From NCBI GenBank assembly GCA_031180665.1, contig JAPSLP010000043.1:1-36472 (forward strand): a stretch of DNA of 36,472 nt, written 5' to 3'. Within the stretch, counting starts at the first letter, position 1, and each line of letters starts with the position of its first letter. This document shows positions 32,539-36,472 of this stretch, piece by piece. The DNA comes from Cupriavidus sp. GTDB taxonomy: Bacteria > Pseudomonadota > Gammaproteobacteria > Burkholderiales > Burkholderiaceae. The notes under the pieces are model-generated. The model did not search any database and was not told the origin of the DNA. It saw only the letters and a list, made by a program, of their open reading frames with translations. The position numbers and the translations under genes are program-made.

Positions 32539-34215
32539 TCAGTGGATCACCAACCGGGTGAACGGATCCACATAGGCCTGCAGCGTGACGAACAGGCCCA
32601 CGAGAATCGCCAGCACGACCGAGTGGAAGAACACGTAGCGCAGGATGTCGCCCTCGTGGCCGTACCACTTGGTCGCGGTCGAGGCCACCACGATCGACTG
32701 TGCGTCGATCATCTTGCCCATCACGCCGCCCGAGCTGTTGGCCGAGGCCATCAGCACCGGCGACAGGCCAAGCTGCTCCGCAGTGGTCTTCTGCAGGCCG
32801 CCGAACAGCACGTTCGAGGCGGTGTCAGAGCCGGTCAGCGCGACGCCCAGCCAGCCCAGCATGGTGCCGAACAGCGGGTAGAACACGCCGGTGTGGGCAA
32901 AGGCCAGGCCCAGCGTCGCATCCAGGCCCGAATAGCGGGTCAGGTAGCCGACGCCGAACATCGCGCAGATCGTCAGCAGCGAGTAGCGCACCAGCTTGAT
33001 GGTGTTCCAGTACTCGCGCAGCAGGCGCGGCACCGAATAGCCCATCAGCAGCCCGCCGACCACGGCGGCGACCAGGATGCCGGTGCCGGCCATCGACAGC
33101 ACGTTGAAGTTGAACACCGCGGCCTCGGCGACCTGCTGCGGCACCACCGGCGGCACCTTCAGCACGGCCTTGTCCAGGCCGGGGATCGCATACTTCCACG
33201 ACCAGATCGCGTCGAACACCTTCTTGATCTGCGGCACGCCCCAGATGAAGACGAACACGGTCAGGATGACCCAGGGCATCCATGCCTTGGCGGTCGAGAT
33301 GCCGGCGGCGGCGGCGTTGGCGCGCGCCTCGGCAGCGACCGCCTCGGGATCGTCGACCTTCGATTCGTCGTGGCGGCCCAGGATCTTGGTGGTGGTCCAG
33401 ATCTTCTTCGGCTTCCAGACCTTCAGGAACAGCGCGAGCGAGCCCATCGACACCAGGGCGGCGATCACGTCCACCAGCCACGGGCCGTGGTAGTTCGACA
33501 CCAGGAACTGCGGGATCGCGAAGCTGACGCCGGCCACCAGGATGGCGGGCCAGACTTCCAGCATGCCCCGGAAGCCGGCAAAGGCCCAGATCAGCCAGAA
33601 CGGCACCAGCACCGAGAACAGCGGCAGCTGGCGGCCGATCATCGCCGACAGATCGAGCAGATCAAGGCCGGTCACGGCCGACAGCGCGATGATCGGCGAG
33701 CCCAGCGCGCCGTAGGCGACCGGCGCGGTATTGGCGATCAGCGCCAGGCCCGAGGCGGCCAGCGGCGAGAAACCCAGGCCGATCAGGATCGCGCCGGTCA
33801 CCGCCACGGGGGTGCCGAAACCGGCCGCGCCCTCGAAGAAGGCGCCGAAGCTGAACGCGACCAGCAGCAGCTGCAGCCGCCTGTCCTCGGTGATGCCGGC
33901 GATCGAGCCCTGCAGCACCTTGAACGAGCCGTTCAGCGTGGTCAGCCGGTGCAGGAAGATGATGTTCAGCACGATCCAGCCGATCGGGAACAGGCCGGAA
34001 GCGATGCCCAGGCCGGCGGCCTTGCCAGCCATCGCGGCGGGCATGCCGAAGATCGCCGAGGCGACCACGATGCCGACTACCAGCGCCAGGCCGGCGGCCA
34101 GGTGGGCCTGCAAATGAAAGAACGCCAGCGCGCCCAACAGCACCGCGACCGGCACGCCCGCGGCGAGCGTGGACAGGGCCATGCTGCCGAGCGGGTCGTA
34201 GACTTGACTCCACAC
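32539..34215 (-). CDS. lldP: L-lactate permease
   Basis: A 558-residue lactate:proton symporter of the LctP family with about 13 membrane helices; E. coli LldP has 551. GAFFEGAAGFGTPVAVTGA, NTAPVAYGALGSPI, GLAFAHTGVFYPLFGTMLGWLGV, LTGSDTASNVLFGGLQ and GGVMGKMIDAQSIVVA are hallmarks. The start is a GTG at 34215. GAGGAGG lies eight bases before it, and WSQVYDPLGSMALSTL aligns with the E. coli N-terminus; the ATG farther upstream would add unrelated residues. No lactate dehydrogenase or LldR regulator is adjacent. A small palindrome lies upstream at 34364-34377. Confidence 0.95.
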   Translation of the reverse strand: MWSQVYDPLGSMALSTLAAGVPVAVLLGALAFFHLQAHLAAGLALVVGIVVASAIFGMPAAMAGKAAGLGIASGLFPIGWIVLNIIFLHRLTTLNGSFKVLQGSIAGITEDRRLQLLLVAFSFGAFFEGAAGFGTPVAVTGAILIGLGFSPLAASGLALIANTAPVAYGALGSPIIALSAVTGLDLLDLSAMIGRQLPLFSVLVPFWLIWAFAGFRGMLEVWPAILVAGVSFAIPQFLVSNYHGPWLVDVIAALVSMGSLALFLKVWKPKKIWTTTKILGRHDESKVDDPEAVAAEARANAAAAGISTAKAWMPWVILTVFVFIWGVPQIKKVFDAIWSWKYAIPGLDKAVLKVPPVVPQQVAEAAVFNFNVLSMAGTGILVAAVVGGLLMGYSVPRLLREYWNTIKLVRYSLLTICAMFGVGYLTRYSGLDATLGLAFAHTGVFYPLFGTMLGWLGVALTGSDTASNVLFGGLQKTTAEQLGLSPVLMASANSSGGVMGKMIDAQSIVVASTATKWYGHEGDILRYVFFHSVVLAILVGLFVTLQAYVDPFTRLVIH

Positions 34216-34575
34216 GATTGAATCCTCCTCAGTGATGGGCCGGCGAGCCATCCTTCTGTGGGCGATCCTCGCCGGTTTGCCTGCGCACGCCAGGGACGCG
34301 CAGGGGTGACCCAAGCTTCGCGCACGAGCAAGCGAAGGATTGTAAGGACGGCTATACGTCACCCGCGATACATCGCGTCACGATGGGCGTGAACCGGATT
34401 CAGGAATCAGGGTTTGCCCCGGGGCGCGCGTCCGGTGTGCAGCGTACTCCAATTGTTGCGGAACGGAAATGTCTGCTTGCCGGCACGGCAAGGGGGAGCG
34501 GGGGAGGAAATGCGCCTGGGAAGGAATCCGGGCGACTGGCGTCGACGCCAGCGCCCGGGTGGCCTGGGGACGCGC
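34216..34575. other. Gap between the GST gene end and the lldP start
   Basis: It holds the lldP Shine-Dalgarno, a small inverted repeat CGCGAT/ATCGCG (34364-34377) flanked by GTCAC on both sides, and the terminator-like hairpin of the GST gene. No coding sequence is supported. Confidence 0.5.
34528..34558 (-). terminator. Terminator-like hairpin after the GST gene
   Basis: CCGGGCG-A-CTGGCGTC pairs with GACGCCAGCGCCCGG: 15 bp with one bulged A. It lies 18 bases past the GST stop on the minus strand. Only a weak T-rich tail (GATTCCTTCC) follows. Confidence 0.55.
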
Positions 34576-35220
34576 TCAGGCCAGCGGCAGCACCAGGATG
34601 CCGGACGCAGCCGGCCGCGCCCGCATCTTCGCCAGCCAGCGCTCCAGCTCGGGACGCGGCTCGCGCCGGATCGGCATGCCCATCCAGCGGTGGGCGGCGC
34701 AGGCCAGCGAGATGTCGGCCATGCTGAAGCGATCGTCGCAGATGAATTCCCGCCCGGTCAGCGCCTTGTCGAGCAGGGCGGCCAGCGGCTCGGCACGCGC
34801 GATCGAGCGGGCGATCGTGTCGGCGTCGCGGCGCTCCGGCGGCGTGCGCACCGTCTGCACGAAGGCGTCGACCATGGCCGGCGTGAAGGCCGTGTTCTGC
34901 CAGTCCATCCAGCGGTCGGCGGAGGCGCGGGTGCGCACGTCCTCCGGCCACAACGTGCCTTCGCCATACTGCGCGCACAGATAGCGAACGATCGCATTCG
35001 ATTCCCACAGCACGAAGGGCTCGCCGCCGATATCGGTGCCGCGGAAGTCCTCGATCACCGGGATCTGCCGGTTCGGGTTCAGGCGGACGTAGGCCTCGGT
35101 ATCGAGGTCGCCGCGCGTGATGCCGATATCGATCCGCTCGTGATCGAGATGCAGTTCGCGCGCGCACCAGACGACCTTCTGGACGTTGATCGAAGAGAGC
35201 CGGCCCCAGATGCGCAACAT
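34576..35220 (-). CDS. Glutathione S-transferase family protein
   Basis: A 214-residue GST with an N-terminal thioredoxin-like domain (about residues 1-82) and a helical C-terminal domain (about 90-205). LNPNRQIPVIED supplies the cis-proline, WESNAIVRYLCAQYG the glutathione gamma-glutamyl site (Glu-Ser), and FSMADISLACAAHRWMGM the conserved C-terminal Asp. SSINVQKV near residue 10 is the likely catalytic Ser/Asn region. The substrate is unknown. The ATG at 35220 has AGGAAG before it. It lies 47 bases after the aminotransferase gene on the same strand and is probably co-transcribed with it. Confidence 0.93.
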   Translation of the reverse strand: MLRIWGRLSSINVQKVVWCARELHLDHERIDIGITRGDLDTEAYVRLNPNRQIPVIEDFRGTDIGGEPFVLWESNAIVRYLCAQYGEGTLWPEDVRTRASADRWMDWQNTAFTPAMVDAFVQTVRTPPERRDADTIARSIARAEPLAALLDKALTGREFICDDRFSMADISLACAAHRWMGMPIRREPRPELERWLAKMRARPAASGILVLPLA

Positions 35221-35267
35221 GTTGGTCTTCCTCGTTCTGGTCAGTGCCGTGGCCAGTCAGCCCGGGA

Positions 35268-36455
35268 TCAGGCCGCCTTGGCGTGGCCGGCTTGCGCCGC
35301 GATGGCCTCGGCGAACAGCTTGCCGAGGATCGCCACCCCTTGCTCGATGCGCTCGGGCGGCACCGTGACGAAGGCCAGCCGCAGCGTATTCTGCCGCGGA
35401 TTGGTGGCGAAGAAGGGGGCACCGGGCACATACGCGACATTGCGTTTGACCGCCTCCTGCAGGATCGCCATGCTGTCCAGCCCTTCGGGCAGCGACATCC
35501 AGATGAACATGCCGCCCTCGGGCTGGTTCCACTTGACGCCGGCCGGCATATGGCGCGCCAGCGCGTCCAGCATGTAGCGGCACTGGTTGCCGTACAGCTC
35601 GCGGATGGTCGGGATATGCGTATCGAGCAGGCCGTCGCGGATGGTCTCGTAGGCGACGCGCTGGGTGAAGCTCGGCGTATGCAGGTCCGAGGCCTGCTTG
35701 GCCTGGCACAGCTTGAAATGCAGCTCGGGCGGGGCGATCACGTAGCCCAGCCGCAGGCCGGGCGCCAGCACCTTCGAGAACGAGCCCATGTAGATCACGC
35801 CGTCCGGATTCATCGACAGCAGCGTGGGCAGTTGGCTGCCGGTGTAGCTCAGCTCGCCGTAGGGATCGTCCTCGATCAGCAGCACGTTCAGTTCGCGCGC
35901 GCGCTGCACCAGGGCCTGTCGGCGCTCCAGCGGCATGCGGCGGCCGGTCGGGTTCTGGAAGTTCGGCAGCGCGTAGAGGAAGCGCGCGCCCGCGGTCAGC
36001 TCGGCGGTCAGCGCCTCGGGCTGCAGGCCCTGGTCGTCGCTCGGCAGCGAGACGAACTCGGGCTCGAACAGCGAGAAGGCCTGCAGCGCGCCGAGGTAGC
36101 TCGGCGTCTCGACCAGCACCGGGCTGCCCGGATCGATCAGCACCTTGGCCAGCAGGTCCAGCGCCTGCTGCGAGCCGGTGGTGATCAGCACGCGCTCGAC
36201 GTCGACGCCATGGCGGCGCGCGATGAACTCGCGCAGCGGCAGATAGCCCTCGGTAGCGGTGTACTGCAGCGCGGCGTGCGGATTGTCGGCGAATACACGG
36301 GCCACCGCCTGTTCCATCGCGGCGACCGGGAAGGTGGCGGGCGACGGCAAGCCGCCGGCGAACGAAATGACTTCCGGACGCTCGGTGACCTTGAGGATTT
36401 CGCGGATGGCCGAGCTGGTCAGTTGTTGCGCCCGGCGGGAGATGGCCCAATGCAT
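35268..36455 (-). CDS. PLP-dependent aminotransferase (class I/II, 2-aminoadipate/LysN-like)
   Basis: A 395-residue fold-type I aminotransferase of the group that includes 2-aminoadipate aminotransferase and the catalytic halves of MocR regulators. It has no DNA-binding domain here. VISFAGGLPSPATFP, LQYTATEGYLPLREFIA, ITTGSQQALDL, PNFQNPTGRRMP, LIEDDPYGELSY and the PLP lysine K228 (GSFSKVLAPGLRLGY) are all present. The likely reaction is transfer of an amino group from an aromatic, branched or 2-aminoadipate-like donor; exact specificity cannot be read. It starts at ATG 36455, preceded by AAGAGA, close to the window edge, and the GST gene follows. Confidence 0.92.
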   Translation of the reverse strand: MHWAISRRAQQLTSSAIREILKVTERPEVISFAGGLPSPATFPVAAMEQAVARVFADNPHAALQYTATEGYLPLREFIARRHGVDVERVLITTGSQQALDLLAKVLIDPGSPVLVETPSYLGALQAFSLFEPEFVSLPSDDQGLQPEALTAELTAGARFLYALPNFQNPTGRRMPLERRQALVQRARELNVLLIEDDPYGELSYTGSQLPTLLSMNPDGVIYMGSFSKVLAPGLRLGYVIAPPELHFKLCQAKQASDLHTPSFTQRVAYETIRDGLLDTHIPTIRELYGNQCRYMLDALARHMPAGVKWNQPEGGMFIWMSLPEGLDSMAILQEAVKRNVAYVPGAPFFATNPRQNTLRLAFVTVPPERIEQGVAILGKLFAEAIAAQAGHAKAA

Positions 36456-36472
36456 GATGGTCTCTTGGTGTG

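Noticed and set aside
32446..34221. Open frame of 591 residues opposite lldP
   Set aside because: Antisense shadow of a clear lactate permease.
34383..34727. Open frame of 114 residues upstream of lldP
   Set aside because: Covers the GST terminator hairpin and the GST 3' end on the other strand; no family signature.

Overview
The window is high-GC DNA with dense, short-spaced genes. Every gene family seen is typical of Burkholderiales (beta-proteobacteria), most like Cupriavidus/Ralstonia relatives. Pointers are two Bug/TctC-type periplasmic binding proteins, LysR regulators divergent from single target genes, a divergent LysR/pirin pair and an egtD-egtB pair. The genus is an inference; no rRNA or other decisive marker is present.

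Layout. 1-3.7 kb: tRNA-Ile2(CAU) with a terminator, a KTSC-domain protein, a CPBP membrane protease and DNA polymerase II. 3.7-8.8 kb: a YcaC-like hydrolase on the minus strand, then an IclR regulator divergent from a CoA-transferase and a Bug protein, with stacked palindromes between them. 8.8-13.7 kb: a 13-bp tandem repeat, D-serine dehydratase (dsdA) divergent from its LysR regulator (dsdC), and a second LysR divergent from a second Bug protein. 14-18.3 kb: an RhlE-type helicase, glutamyl-Q tRNA(Asp) synthetase, and a LysR divergent from a pirin. 18.5-25.5 kb: a CobD/CbiB-family membrane protein, a small DUF2007/zinc-ribbon protein, rsgA overlapping a Ste24 protease, oligoribonuclease, an AEC transporter, and darP overlapping mog. 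25.6-29.6 kb: pmbA, thyA-folA (4-base overlap), and a TerC-family transporter behind a yybP-ykoY (manganese) riboswitch. 29.9-36.5 kb: egtD and an atypical egtB, lactate permease, a glutathione S-transferase and a PLP aminotransferase.

Most of the window is core housekeeping, with regulator-target pairs set into it. No insertion sequence, phage gene or CRISPR array was found. Intergenic gaps carry two families of dispersed two-hairpin repeats: four copies of a GTCGTCCCC-type element of about 70-80 bp and two copies of a CCTCTCCCGC-type element of about 118 bp.

Four observations stand out. (1) Nearly the same 17-bp palindrome lies in front of the LysR/pirin pair and, 13 kb away, in front of the YcaC-like hydrolase, where it is centred near -64 of a candidate promoter. 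This suggests one LysR regulon joining the two loci. (2) The riboswitch leader of the TerC gene has a predicted hairpin that covers its Shine-Dalgarno and start codon. (3) The EgtB homologue has Gln in place of the third iron-binding His. (4) Two abutting palindromes cover the promoter of the CoA-transferase gene divergent from the IclR regulator.
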